A DNA stretch of 64,000 nt from Otis tarda (taxonomy: Eukaryota > Chordata > Aves > Otidiformes > Otididae), in the NCBI GenBank assembly GCA_026413225.1, contig CM048555.1, positions 79,119,785 to 79,183,784 of the forward strand. Reading direction: 5' to 3'. Made by a program: the position numbers and the translations under genes. Position 1 is the stretch's first letter. Each line of letters opens with the position of its first letter. The notes beneath the pieces are model-generated. The model searched no databases, was not told the DNA's origin, and saw only the letters and a program-made list of their open reading frames with translations. Shown here piece after piece: positions 46,539 to 59,876 of the stretch.

Positions 46539-49500
46539 ATCAAAGCCTCACTATACCGAATGCTTTGAAAACATAGTGATCAATGAGACCAATTTCACCT
46601 ATTTGCAACATTTTTGAGATACATTGTTTGACAATAGTGAGTTAAACCCTGCACTTCTCAAGCTTAAGGCACAGCTTCTCCAGGAACAAATACACAAAAT
46701 GATTTTGTGGAAACAGTTTAGGAGATGATTTACATCAAGCAATTCTGAGCATGTCTGTGTAGTTTAGTACTAACATCAGTCACAGTGAAAAGGTCATATA
46801 TTGAAATGCTCAGAAAAGTTTCCACATGGAAAGTATTTTGTAGAATTATTATAGAGGTAGAAAATAACAAAATTACTTGGTTTGTGTTTTCAAGGAGACT
46901 GGGAAAGGCTTAATTTATCCTAACCAAAAAAATGCCAGGATTTGAGCCTTATTCTAGACCTTCTTTCTAACCATTGGGAAAGACTTGACTGGTAAATCCT
47001 GCCTTGGGAGGAACTGAATTGTGCGCTGGAGATGTCCAATTCTCTCTGCTGTGTAATGACAATCTAAGCTCAGATGCCTACACGTACATTACAGACAGGA
47101 AGAGTTTGATGAGATGAATCACACCCCACAGATCATGAAAGCAGGTTACTACAGCAACACTCACCTAACTTATCTCTTTTTACTACTAAATCAGTGAATA
47201 TTTACTGCTCCAATTACTATTAATTTTATTTCTTTTACTCTTAAATTATGTCTTAATATTGTATCATTAACTACCATTTATACCGTTGTTGATGTTGTTT
47301 GTGCTAATTATTAATATTTATTAACTTAATAAATATTTACTACTGAAGTAATACAAAATATTTGTGTGGAAAAAGACCCTAGATCTTGTAAGTTTTTTTA
47401 CTCCTAAAGGAATTAGCATCCAGAGAAACTTATTGCTGGCTATTTTACAATATTCTGAGATCACAGATTATTTGCCCCATATCAGAGGCATTCACAGAAT
47501 GAGTCACAACTTTGGTAAGAGGCCCAACATATGTGATTGATGGATGATAAAACTAAGATTGCAGTCTGTTCGACAGTGCTGGGATCTATCATTCCAAATA
47601 GGAAAGCATGAGCTTCATAGAGATAAAAGGGGAAAGAAGAAACTAATTTCATCTTGTTATTACCCATAGAAACAGCATTTGAAAAAAAGCATGCTACTGA
47701 TGTAAGATGAAGAGGTCTGTTAAGTGAATATCAAACAAAGTGAGGACAATTTAAAATACATTAATAAAGTATTTTGACTGGCAGCAGAGTATAAGGCAAA
47801 CTAGCCCAGATAAAATGTTATACACTGATCTACATGATGCCATAATAGTTCATACATTCTCGGTTCCAATGTTCAGGAGTCACTGAATATGTACAAAATA
47901 CTCAAGAGTCAAGAACACAATATTGTACCCGGCCATCTGCAGTATCATAAACGTCAACTCACTTCACTTTGCTGAAACAAATTAAAAGAGATTAGAGTAA
48001 CTGGAAAGACATTTTTTATAGCTCGAATGCTGGCACAGTGAATGTTATCAAGATAAATGCTCTGTTCAGACTTAGTTCTCTCTGTTCTGTCTGCTGATTG
48101 CCTTCAGCAGAGAGAAAACATTACGAGATCTCCAAGTGGTAATTGGCAAATTTATCTGGAGTGAAAAATTCACTAGATTTCAAAGGAGAAATCAACCCCT
48201 AGTCATCCCACCCTCACTCTCCTCAGCCCTCCCACAAGTATCAAAGTGCAGATGAATACGAATCAATGCTGCCTGACTGGGTGGGAGTGCTGCAGCAAAG
48301 GCCCAAGCTACATTGATTCTCAATGGGGTCAAGTAAAGTTGAGGGAGTTCGATATCTCTTGGCATCGGCACCTTCAAATGAGAAATAAAGACCTTTCTTT
48401 CCAGTCAACATCTCCACTGTAGCTATTTTCAGACCCATTCTCTTGATTTGCTCAAATAATTGCTACAATTAAGAACACAAACTGGGGAACTGCAGACAAA
48501 GAAAAGCCAGTTTCAAGATCTTAGTTTGATTTACACTTACCGTTAAGAGTGACTCATCTTAAGGATGGAGAAACAGCAATACTAAATAAACAATCCCATT
48601 TAAAGAAAAATCTATAGTTCACCTGGCGCTTGCAAGAAGTAAGGAGGTTGTTAATGCTTGGTACTTAGTAGATAAGTTAAGACTTACCTTGGAAAATAAT
48701 AATAGTGTTCATTCTTTCTTCTCTGTATCTGAAAGGAATTAACATGTTTGGAGTATTTCTGCAGATGAAAAACAAAGTATCAAGAAGAAATGAAACCTTA
48801 AGCTGGGACAGTCTAGGAAATCTTAGGCTGGAGATCCTTTCCTGAGAAGGTTTCTATTAGCAGAGCCACCCATTGCTATTAATCAGCACATGGTGATTTC
48901 ACCTGAAGCAAAACTCCCTCTTTTGGTTCTACTGATGGAAAGCTTAACCATTGTTCCAGACAATGGTTAAGAATTCATCTCTAAATGTGAACACAAGGAC
49001 AAGAGTTAGCTGTCAGCATTCCTTGCAAATTCTGCTAGATAAACATCAATACTGTTCTAATAACACTACAGGGGAAAAAAGTAACCAAGTTCCTCTGGAA
49101 ACTTTTACAACCATTGGCATTCCCATTAGGGGTCAGGGTGGACACAAGGAGAAGGGTGTCTTGGACTGATATCTCAGATTGTTCATATCTAGGTCTGTAG
49201 AGATTACTTAAGAAAAAGTATGCCTGAGACCACCCAGCTGGCTAGTATTCTGCCTTGCTTTCTAGTGGTATCAGGAAGAGAGAACCTCAAAAGAAGCACT
49301 AGGTCCAAAAGCAAACCTCAGAAATTTAGAATACCTCATCAAGTAGTGTTTAAAGGCATGCACTGGAGATGTAACATGACAAATTCATATCACAAGCAAG
49401 AGTACAGTCAGAGCTTTGCTTGAGGCTGTCTCTTCGGTCCCACTTCAAATTACTCCAGAGATTAATGTGATTTTCTCCACCTGCGCAAAAACTTGAAGGC

Positions 49501-52211
49501 CTACAAGTAGGAGAGAAAGGTCTTTCTCTTGGTATAGGCACAGGAGACCTGGCTGAAGAGATCATTTTCCTTTTTTGGGGGCTGTCGGAAAGAAACTTGG
49601 CCATGACATCTCTGGTTAATATAAAAACTGATCATTATTGAAAGAAGCAAGGGTGCATATTAAGATATCCAATTCTGGACACATAGACATCTATAAATAT
49701 GGAGGTAATTGTGGATACAGACCATGAACTAACTTTCTTCTCAAAGTGAACCCTACCAGTAGGTACCTTTCACTGACCCTACGTCCACAACTTCTCTGGT
49801 TAGCAGCAAGGAAACTCGATATGGGCTTGGAAAATGTCATGGAGAGGACCAACAGTCTGGTTGCTAGCATTCTACCCTGAAGGCACTGAAATGATGTCAG
49901 AAATAACTGATTTCTCTAACAAAAATAGAGTAAGAGCCAAAACACACCAGTAGGGCAGGCAAAAGCAAATGCTGGGGACAGAACTGAAAAAAAACCTAAA
50001 CATTATTAACTCTAGGCTATTTATGTTTTAAATAGTAATCTTCAATCATTTTAGTCAGCACCAAGAATAAATTGTTTGGTGGCTCATTATACTTTTCTTT
50101 TTAATTGTAAGAACAGAGACACAAATATAACATGGCAGATTTCCTCTTAAAACTCTGTGTTTAGGTACGAGTTTTCTCACTGACCCTCATGTTAAGGTTT
50201 CTTTTTCCAGCAAACTCTCTTATTAAATCAGGAAACTTGGATGCTTGTATGAGGTTTCTACAAACAAATTATCTGTTTGTTTTGTTGGTGGAAAAAATGA
50301 TCCAAACTTAGAAGCAGAGTGATGCCTTGTAAAGGAGGAACCTGGGCTCCAGGATGTCCTTCAGACCTCTTAGCTCTGTTCCAGCAAGTTGGCAATACCC
50401 AAAGTGTTTGAAATGGACACATTGCTGGTAGATCTTTAGAAGACTTCTCTTGGAGGCCTTACAAAATTCCTACCTTACCTCTCAATGCTTTTAAGATAGC
50501 CTTAGGAGCATATCTGATCCTGCAATGACTCAAGTATAGCACGGATTGAGGGAGCTAGGACACCACCATCGCTCTAGCCATTGAGGTTGCTGCTTTCTTT
50601 CACTGAGCTCTCAAGGCACTTATGAAGATTTACGTTGAACATTTATAGCCTGGAGCAAGCCTTGTTCCTCCACCTACTGTGCCACTAGATCTTCAGTAAA
50701 TAATGTGAAAACTAGCATAGGTAGAAATGTCCATGGCTACATTAATATCGATGAAGTTGCACCTTCACTCTCAGTAAGGATTTGAACTCACAGACGCCAG
50801 GCTGAGCTCTCTTATCCTTTGCAGTGTTTGTGTGTTGATTGACTGTTGGGCTTAAGCCTGGAACGAGCCACCTGGACAAAACCACACCAGGGCAGACGTG
50901 ACAAGGCTAATACAGATACAGACCAGCACTCTCTTCAGATCCAGCTTCATAAAATTCTCGTCCTTCACCTCCACTAAACCTCAGTAGAGGAATCCAGTCC
51001 TTCCTCCTTCCTTTCTTCAGCTGTCCAACAACTGGAGCATCCCCACAGAGTCACTGAGCTCCATCTTTACCCTTCTGCACAAGTCCCTCTGCCCTCATCT
51101 CTGTGTCCACTCCTGTCTCTCCTCAGCGCAACTCGCATTGCATATTAAGTCTGCCAGCATTTCTTCTCAGTAAGGTATAATTCAGGAGCAGATAGCAAGA
51201 TAATTCTGCAGATAATAAAGACAGCCCCATTTTGCACTGGAAGACAATGGAAAACCGATTGTTCTTCACAGACCAGGCTGAGTAAGAGCAGATAATTAAC
51301 AGGTCAGTCTGTCAGCAAAAAGCAGATAAACAACCTGCGCTACCCACACATTTCTTTTTTTACGTCTTCCTTGTGATTAAGGTGGAGGCATACGCTTTAC
51401 AGAAGAAAGCACAGATAGAAATCTATATTGGTAACAAAGAATACTGATTAATACCAGAAAGGTGCTATTACCTTTGAGGAGCACATTGGCGTGGTTGGAA
51501 TGCAGCGTCCTTTCAGGCATTTGTGTTTTGATGTTCAGGAAAGTAATGAAAATAATTCAAGATGTGGAAAGCATTCCCTGGACTGAGAAGTCGTTTAGTC
51601 CCATAGTTCAACTGGTGATGAGTTTAAGAGGAGAAATAATTCTCTTTAAGGAGGCACAAGGTGTGTGACACTAGAAGGCTTCCAAGACAGCACACAGCAG
51701 CATCACAAGGCTGAGAATTTGGAATTAGAGGCAGGAATTTTTATCAACATGCAAATCTTTTAGGAAATTAACTAACAACCTAATTCATTCACCTGATTCA
51801 TTCGGGATCTTCAAGTGGAGATTGAATTAGGGGAAAAGGTCACTGAAAGTAATTGTTTTACATTGTGTTTGTGACCCTTCCAGCACACATCTCAGTTTAA
51901 GCATAACACTGCCCAATCAATATAATTGAATCAAAGACTGAATAATTACTTCAAACGGTATTTTTAAATTAATCTTGGCTATAAGCTAAGTTCTTTGGAC
52001 TAGAGATGGAACAAAATATGCCTGCATTGCCCTCAAAATGCTCAGAGTACTTTCTGCTGAGCAGAAAATAATGATAATAATGAATATTCACGTTTCACAA
52101 TTTTATATCTCCTGGGTGAGTTGAGCAGGATTTAAATTTCCCTTGGTACAAAATTGGGCGGACGCATTTAGGTGTCTGTGATTTCTTTTGGCTTGGTTTT
52201 TTTGTCTGCAG
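46539..52211. other. Unique non-coding stretch
   Basis: AT-rich block at 47160-47350 with repeated aatatttact-like words. Otherwise ordinary unique DNA with short unrecognised open frames. A good 3' splice-like site lies near 50211 without a convincing donor. Confidence 0.55.
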
Positions 52212-52459
52212 CTGGAGGCAGGGCAGGGAACAGCGCAGGTCAGAGTGCATTGAAGCAGACAGAGAATAGACCTTCTCAGAAACTTTACTCACGTCTGTGT
52301 TCACAGCGTGCATCATGCTGGGATTCAGGAAGAAATCACAGGGATTGCTGCCGTCCACCCTTTACACCTTTTTTTCCTTGCTCACATCCCGCGGGCATCC
52401 CCCACCTGCTCCTTTTCAGCAGCAGCCCTGGCTTTCCCCATACCCACATCATGTTCCAG
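52212..52459 (+). other. Weak candidate exon between good splice-like sites
   Basis: A pyrimidine tract ending in gtctgcag (52204-52211) and a donor ttccag|gtaagc (52460) bound 248 bp that are open in one frame. The encoded peptide is rich in Ser, Pro, Arg and Cys and resembles no known protein. The segment is GC-richer than its surroundings. A non-coding exon or chance are equally possible. Confidence 0.2.
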
Positions 52460-52675
52460 GTAAGCCTTTGGAGAAGTGAAAAGCCTCTCGTTCTAAAGCT
52501 ACTGGACAGATAGGGTGCTTGAAATCATGGTGTATGGCAGGCAGATCAAACCTGCCTTCTTTCAGACTGGCTAGACTTGAAGAGGCCTAATCACAAATGC
52601 ACATGGCTTCTATATTCAAATTAGTGTAATCTGAGGACATCGCTGCACAGTTGGATGGAGCTGGCTTGCATCCTG

Positions 52676-53097
52676 CCAAGAGGGCTGGAGCACCTCTCCT
52701 GTGAAGACAGGCTGAGGGAACTGGGGCTGTTCAGCCTGGAGAGGAGAAGGCTCCGGGGAGACCTTAGAGCCCTAAAGGGGCCTACAGGAAAGACGGGGAG
52801 AGACTCTTCAGCAGGGCCTGTTGTGATAGGACGAGGGGTAGTGGTTTTAAAATAGAGGGAGGTAGATTTAGATTAGATACTAGGAAAAAAATTTTTACAA
52901 TGAGGGTGGTGAAGCTCTGGCCCAGGTTGCCCAGAGAGGTGATGGATGCCCCATCCCTGGAAACATTCCAGGCCAGGTTGGATGGGGCTCTGAGCAACCT
53001 GATGTGGTTGGAGATGTCCCTGCTCCTTGCAGGGGTGTTGGACTGGGTGGCCTTTAAAGGTCCCTTCCAACCCAAACCATTATATGATTCTATGATT
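52676..53097 (+). mobile_element. CR1 LINE, 5'-truncated with internal deletion
   Basis: Forward CR1 3' end finishing in tatatgattctatgatt. It encodes pieces of ORF2 ([26 protein letters not shown] and, in another frame, LPREVMDAPSLETFQARLDG). Between GDL and the GPTGKTG-like part some bases of the usual sequence are missing, and frameshifts separate the coding pieces, so it is non-functional. Confidence 0.93.
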
Positions 53098-54502
53098 TTG
53101 AACTCTATTCTCTATACATAGCGGTATCCAGGTAGGATTTAATAAACAGCCTTTTTCATAAAGTTAAAGACCAGAAGAGACCATGACATTTTTTCTGACC
53201 TCCATGATATTAAAAGTCAATGAGCATGCCAAGTTAGTTGATACATTTGACCTTCACATTCCTGTGTTTCAGTTTCTCATGTGCAAAACAAGCCCAGAAA
53301 TAAGGAAGCCTGTGTTCATCCCAGTTAGGTGTTGTGAAAATTAAATACATTCATATCTGGAAGGCAGAGCACTATATCAAAGAGGCTTATAGTAAAATCC
53401 AGAAGAAAGTTGATGATTTTGAACCATACGTTGTACATAAGACAGGAGCATCATTCATGGTGTAGGGAGGGAGAAAAATAATGAATAGTTTATCTTTTAG
53501 GGAGTGCCGTCCAACCAAAGACACAAATGAGGCAGAGCTCCTTCAAAATGAAAAGCAAGATGTGATTCTCTAATTTCAAAACACAGGCACATAATGGATG
53601 ACAGAATTAGATGACCAGGGAATCCTCCCTTTGTCTTTTTCCAGTTGCAAATTTGTGCATACAATGGCATTCTTTGAAAAGTAAGAGAAGGAGAGTGCAT
53701 GTGTTATTATACAAAGACTGTTGTGGTTTGAGTGGGTTTCTTCTCTTTTCCCAGAAATCTTATGGCTGTGAGCATTACTGGCTTTTCTACAGTTGTTTTC
53801 AATCCTCTCATGATTTTCAGGTCTGCTTCTGCATCTCTTTCCTGGGCATATACAAAGCTGCATGGATTCTTTAGTCATAAAGACCAAAATCAGGGAACAC
53901 ATGTTTGGTTTGCATGAAATACTTGTTGCAGATTCTATTAAAGATCATCAGATCAACATCAGCTGTTAGTTAGATCAACGTCAGTAATACTGTTACTAGG
54001 TTTTGCAGCTATATAAGTTATTTATCCAGTAAAGCACATACTATCTTAAATAGCTATTCCTGTTGAATTTTAGTTAGTTTTGGCAATTCTCTAATACTGC
54101 AAGAAAAACAAAGTCCATCCCTGGGGGTATTTCTACGGTGCCTAAACATTTCACCCTAGTAGTGAGTTACTCTTTGCACATGATGGCTGTCTCCGTGTCA
54201 TTTTGCCTAATCTCCGAGACACCACAGAAGGTCTCAGACAGAGGTTCTGGTGTTCTTTCAGTTCTTCCAGTTGGGATTTCGGCACAAAACAGGGAGTAGA
54301 GGCAATATCTCCAAGGCCTTTGGTTTCCGTCCAAAGCTTTTCCCTTGCCTAATTGGGAAATACGTTACTAAATGTGTGTTGCTAAAAGCATGTGTCGTTG
54401 TTCCTTTAATTTATACATATCCACAATGTAGATGATTTTTACATAAAATACTTCCTTCTAGGCTGCAGATTTGGTATTTAAGGCCTAGATGGTTTAACTC
54501 AT
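53098..54502. other. Unique non-coding stretch
   Basis: No gene or repeat family recognised. Several splice-like acceptors (for example near 53751 and 53820) occur without good donors. It ends in ctcat, the target duplication of the next LTR. Confidence 0.55.
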
Positions 54503-55638
54503 TGTTCTGGTTTTGTTAGTGAGGGGGGGCCTAAGGTGGTAGCTTCTGTAGGAAACTGCTAGAAGTCGCTCCCCTTTGTTCAGTGGACTCGGCCAGGCCT
54601 AGGGCGGACCCGCTGCTGGCCAAGGCCGAGCCAATTGGTAGCGGAACGTCCCGTGATAATGCCTCTGCGATAACGTATTTAAGTAGGGGAAAACAGAAAA
54701 AAAAAAAAAGAGAGAAGATGTGAAGCAGCTGAGTGGGGGGCAGAGAGGGGGAGGCGCGAGCCTCGTGGGCCTTGCAGACCTCACCCTCTGGCCTCCCGCC
54801 AGGCAGCCGACTGGGCCCAACTCAGCCCAGCCTGGCTGCAAGAAGTGGAGAGGAGATGAGAAGTGAATAAGATGTAAAAAGGATCCTGAGAGGCATCTGC
54901 CAGCCTGTTGTGAGGAATGGCTGCAGACGCCAAGGTCAGTGAAGAAGGAGGGGGAGGAGTAACGTGGCTCCTGGCCAAGATTCCTCTGCAACTCGTGGTG
55001 AAGACCATGGTGGAGTGGGTTGTCCCCCTGCAGCCCATGGAGGTCCACGGAGGGGCAGAGATCCACCTGCAGCCCATGGAGGACCCCACACCGGAGCAGG
55101 TGGAGGCCTGAAGGAGGCTGTGGCCCGTGGAGGGCCCGCTGGGACAGCTGTTCTAGAGGGACTGCACCCCGTGGAAGAGATGACCCACGCTGGAGCAGTT
55201 TCACGAAGGACTGTGGCCCATGGGAGGGACCCCACGCTGGAGCAGAGGAGGAATGTGAAGAGTTCTTCCCCCGACGATGACACAGCGGCATAAAACAACG
55301 CGTGATGAACTGACCGCGACCCCCATTCCCTTTTCCCCCCCCGTGCTGCTCAGGAGGGGAAGGTAGTAGAGATAATGTTAAGCCCGGGAAGAGGGAGGGG
55401 TGGGGGGAGGTTATCTTGTTCCCTGTCTCATTCTCCTGCTAATTTTAGAAAATAAATGAATAGTTTTCCCCAAGTCGAGTCTGTTTTGCCCATAACGGTA
55501 ACTTTAAGGATTTCTCCCCGTCCTTATCTCAAACCTTGAGCCATTTTTCTTATATCATCTCCTCCTATTCTCTCGGAGGGTGGGGGGAGCGAGAGAGAGA
55601 CTGCGTAGTCTGGTCCCGATCGGGGCTGAACTACGACA
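54503..55638 (+). mobile_element. Solo LTR of the same ERV family (copy 4), most diverged, with 5-bp TSD
   Basis: Full-length 1136-bp LTR from TG (tgttctgg) to CA, flanked by ctcat at 54498-54502 and 55639-55643. It keeps the TATA-like box (54676-54683), degenerate repeats and poly(A) signal (55451-55456). It differs from the other copies at many more positions, including small indels, so it is either older or a separate subfamily. Confidence 0.92.
54917..55111 (+). CDS. Short LTR open frame, copy 4 (64 codons, upstream ATG)
   Basis: Same reading frame and same stop position as in the other LTRs, but it begins at an upstream ATG (atggctgcagacgcc) where other copies have ACG. The start used by the others is ACG here. 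The peptide opens MAADAKVSEEGGG and contains LQPMEVHGGAEIH. Function is unknown. Confidence 0.28.
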   Translation: MAADAKVSEEGGGGVTWLLAKIPLQLVVKTMVEWVVPLQPMEVHGGAEIHLQPMEDPTPEQVEA

Positions 55639-57451
55639 CTCATGAGCAAAAACCTTTGGATGTGTTTGCTTCTTCAAAACATTTCTGTCAGACTAGCTGC
55701 AATAGTTATACAGCTAACGTACTTCGTGTATTTGGAATTAATTTTCAAATAATATCCTTCTCTGTGAAGAAAAGTATCTCAGTAAGTGACAATTAACTAC
55801 AAAGGAAACTTATGTATTTAATTCTATTTTTAGTCACTAAAGGACTTGGTACAGCTTTAAATCTGCTAAACATTCAGTATTTGAAGGTATGGTCTCGCAT
55901 CACCTCAGATCAATCAATTACCAGCACCATCTTGATTTTATGACATTTGAAAAAATGTAAAACCTACGGACTAATGAGAATTTCACTATTATTTAACTGA
56001 AAAATGGCGATACGTAGCTACCATGGAAGTGAAACACACATGTCACAACAGAAGATACAGACAGGATGTGAAGATGAATATATATATGCAACTTAAATAT
56101 ATTCTGGGTATATATATTAGTAAATGCAATGCACAGAGTCCCACATTGGAATTTCCAGATTGCAGGAAAAAGTAATCCAGTAAAAACCAAACAAAACATG
56201 CTGTTAGTTTTTAATGAACACAAGAAGACAGATACTTTGACTTCTTGTCATTTCTGAATAATAGCGCTGTGTCCCAAATCACTAGGCTTTATATCTTAAT
56301 CATAGTTAGCACCCACAGACACACTGGAGGGCAGAGACATCTCTTCTCTGACACACAGAGGAAAATGTTCTTGCTGTTAGGATGTTAACGCAGGACATGG
56401 GAATCCTGCATTTAATTCACTTCTCAATTGCTATCTTCCTGTAAAGCATCTGACAAGTTACTAAGCACCAGTCTGATTACTCTCGTGAAACCAGTAGAGA
56501 AAAACAACGCTCTTCTGCCTTCAAGAGCTGTTGTCATGATAAATGTTTTTAAAGTTGCACAGTAGTTTTGTAATAGATATTCCCTACAGAGACTTCAGAC
56601 AAATCTGCTAGATGTGAGGACAGCTGAACAACTACAGGAGAACAATTCATAATAAATATACTTGCTCAGCCAAAGTTCACTTTAAAAATTCTGCCATAAA
56701 ACCAAAAGTCGTCACAAAACTAGTACCTGAAATTCATCTTTATAAAGAAGATAGAAGATAATTCTTCAGACAGATAAAAAATGTTTAGTCCAAAAGGAGT
56801 TTCTTCCATTCCATGGACAGAACAAAATGGTCAGAGGCACTATTAACTTATTCTCATCTCCTCTATTTTCAGTGATGACTCTGATGCAATAGATGCAAAA
56901 CATTAAAAAAAAAAAAAGTAATATAAGCCTTTTTTTCTTGAGTGTACTTCAACACCACATTCTCACTTTTCTCACGAAATCAACATTTTCTCTCAAGTGC
57001 TCTTCAAATTATTTTATTTTTTCTGACTATGTTGATTACCAATGGAAAGTCAGTTGGGATTGACATTGGGAGGAATGGTCAGGGTTTACACAATGTATTT
57101 ACCACTGAATTGACGGAGTCATGACCTGGAATCAAGGACTTGCTCTGCAAGGAAAGAGTAGCAAGAAGAGATTTGCATTTAAATCCTTGTGTCTGTTTTA
57201 CCTATTTTTTTTTAAATTTTTTTTTAATTTCAGAAGACCCTTTGAATATTCATATTCTAATAAAAGTGGTTGGGTTTTTGGGTTTTTTTATTTGCTTTAC
57301 AACCTTATTAATGTGTGAAGGCATTGCTCACAGTGAAAGAAACTGTCCAAGCAAGTCTCATTGGCAGGAGTTAAATGGTGAGAGTAAATCTTGTGTAAGG
57401 AAGTTTTGACATCACCATGGCAGTAGTCAAACACTGCCATAGGTACCCACA
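55639..57451. other. Unique non-coding stretch
   Basis: AT-rich with a short (TA)n-like patch at about 56078-56120 and A/T runs (56905-56917, 57209-57226). No gene recognised. Confidence 0.6.
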
Positions 57452-57590
57452 GAACCTCCATCCTTGAAGATACTCAGCTGGATATGTCTCTGAGCAGTCA
57501 ACTGTGAGTTTGAAACTCATCCTACTTTGAGCAGGTTGGACTAGGGAGCTCCAGAGGTCCATCCCACCCAGAATCATGCCATAATTCAGT
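57452..57590 (+). mobile_element. Decayed CR1 3' tail
   Basis: The ordered pieces ccatccttgaagatactcagc, tggatatgtctctgagca, tttgagcaggttggacta and ctccagaggtcc follow the end of a CR1 of a different subfamily from the other copies. The final octamer repeats are degraded. The boundaries are approximate. Confidence 0.7.
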
Positions 57591-58692
57591 ATGAAGTTGA
57601 GCACAGATGGCCTCCAAGACAAGCCTTGTGCCAACTACCCTTTGAGTAGACCTTAAATTGCCTGAGGTGCTGGTAGTGTTTTGTAGTGCCAGCTTGACAG
57701 TGGAGCAGAAAGCAGAGAGAGAGATGGATGTGCACAGGTTGGATGTCAGAAGAGCTTTCCCGAAATGCTCTGGGACAGGATGGTTGTCATCACTTGCTCA
57801 CTTTTGCAGCTCCCCTTCGGGCATGGGAGTGTGATAGGAAGAGTTTCTTCTGTGGAAGGGCACACAGAGCCAAAACACATTCATCAAATCTCCAGAAAGC
57901 ACATTTTATCCAAGCACCTTGCCATCATTCTGTTTTGTTGCCCCAAGCCTGTTGTTCGTGTCACCTCTAGAATCTCATTAAAATCAGACCTCATAAGGGT
58001 CTGGGCTCTTCAGAGCTATATGTAGCATTAAGCACCCTTTTGAAAGCTATATAAATATCACTGGCAGAGCTTGAATGAAAAGTTAGTAAATTGAATACGT
58101 TATCCTCTGTGTAACAGAGGGAGACTAAACGCAGCATCCATTTAAAGCAAATTATGATGAGTGATCTGAAAATACGCAGCATTAAACATAGTCGTATTTT
58201 AAATAGTAAGAATCACTTTCGTAGGACTAGAGAGGTTAGAAACCATTTATTTTGTATTCCAGAAGGCATTACAAAGCTTTGTTTTGAAAGCTTTATATTA
58301 ACTTGTAAAATCAGCTCAGCAAAAGTAATTGTTTTGTCATTGTCACTACAACAGTGGCACCTACTTGCCTGCCTCTGTGCCTTGTTCGGTTTATAGTGAG
58401 AAAAAAAGTTCCCACATGCTTTCTACTTATTCTTCTTACAGGCAGGGATTGGGATGCAGACCTCCCAAATGGGAATGACAGTAGTTCTCAAAAAAAGTAA
58501 AAAGCTCTGGAAAAAAAAAAACCTCAGGAATTTCCCTCTGACAAAGCAGGTCCTTACCCTGCCCCCAGTTCCTTCTCAGCTGTGATGTCTTGCCTTGAAT
58601 CCCACAAGTGAAAGCTTCTCAAGTGCTACTTGATGTCAGGAAATTCTGGATACCTGCAGAAGGATTATTCAGTGACTCTGAGCTTGCACATC

Positions 58693-58693
58693 T

Positions 58694-58716
<23 letters not shown>
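58693..58716 (-). repeat. 24-base poly(T) tract
   Basis: Uninterrupted run of T on the plus strand. No retroposed copy is recognised beside it, so it is reported as a simple repeat only. Confidence 0.9.
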
Positions 58717-58724
<8 letters not shown>

Positions 58725-59827
58725 ATGTTCTGAAGAAAGCAATTGTGAAGCTGGCTGTTTGTGCTTACTGGCAATGTTGTTTGGTCCTGGATTCCTAAAA
58801 CTTTAACCAACTGCAGCCTTTGCATTTTATCTGTGCAAGATTTTTAATTGGTTCTTGTGCTTCTCTGTCACCTTAGCAAATTTTAAAGCCAAGGTCAAAG
58901 CTATTTTACTACCATTATGTTCAGTCTTTGATATCTTACAAGTGCTCAAAGTTGTCCTGGGAGAGAAGAGCTAAAACATTCTTTTAAAACATTCACAAAA
59001 TTGCTTAAGAAAACAAACAGCAAGATTTATTCTTCAGATCACAAAATATTTCTTTTTATCCACTGGTGTCCTGGAGGACAGGAAGAGGTTCCTGGAGGAG
59101 ACGTTGTCCTCACTGGACACAGCTCGTGGGAACCTTTTTAACCTTGCTGTGTTGCAAATATCCAAATCCCTTCTAGCCAAGGTCAAAGTACAAAAAAAAC
59201 CCTCTTATTTTTCACTTTCTCCTCTCTAGCATATAGCTTTAAAAATTGCATTAGTTCTGTCTTTTTTGTAACTTTGCATTCTGGAAATAATATTTTAAAA
59301 CCCAAACCTCCTTTCAGCTTTACATTTTGTCAATTATATTAGTCTTATAGTTCATAACCAAAAGAGTTGCTCTAGAAGGCGTTGGGGCTTGATGTTCGTA
59401 TCTCCAGGAAGGCTAACATCAAGCCCAAGGGAGGGTTTAATGATGACCCAGCCTGGGGCAGATGAGGGGAATATGTGGATACTTTTTTGCACTTGAATGA
59501 GGTCCCTAAACTGGCAGCCCTGGGACAAGGATGCTGCTGCCAGTGTCAGCATTTTCAAAGTGCCAGCCCTTGGAGCTGACAGATGAGGTTAATCAGACAG
59601 ATTTTCAGTTCCATATCAGCAGAGAAATCCTCTCCAGTATCACTGGCAAAAATGTTTCCCACTCAGCACTGAGCATGGCACTGGCCAAGAGGAATTGGTC
59701 TTGAGGGCTAGAGAAAATCTGGTAAATTTTCTGATAACAAAAAATATACGTGTTAACAACTCAGATTTGTTGATTCTGGAATACCACACCTGACACCTCT
59801 TAGTGAAATAGACATCACTGCAGCCTC

Positions 59828-59841
59828 TTTTTTTGTGTGTG

Positions 59842-59873
<32 letters not shown>

Positions 59874-59876
59874 TTA
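59828..59876 (+). repeat. T/G-rich simple repeat with (GTTT)n
   Basis: T run, a gtgtgtgggg step, a second T run, then three to four GTTT units and a final T run. Ordinary low-complexity DNA. Confidence 0.85.

Noticed and set aside
58693-58716. Poly(T) as the tail of a minus-strand retrocopy
   Set aside because: Sequence to its right shows no coding similarity or target duplication that I can recognise.
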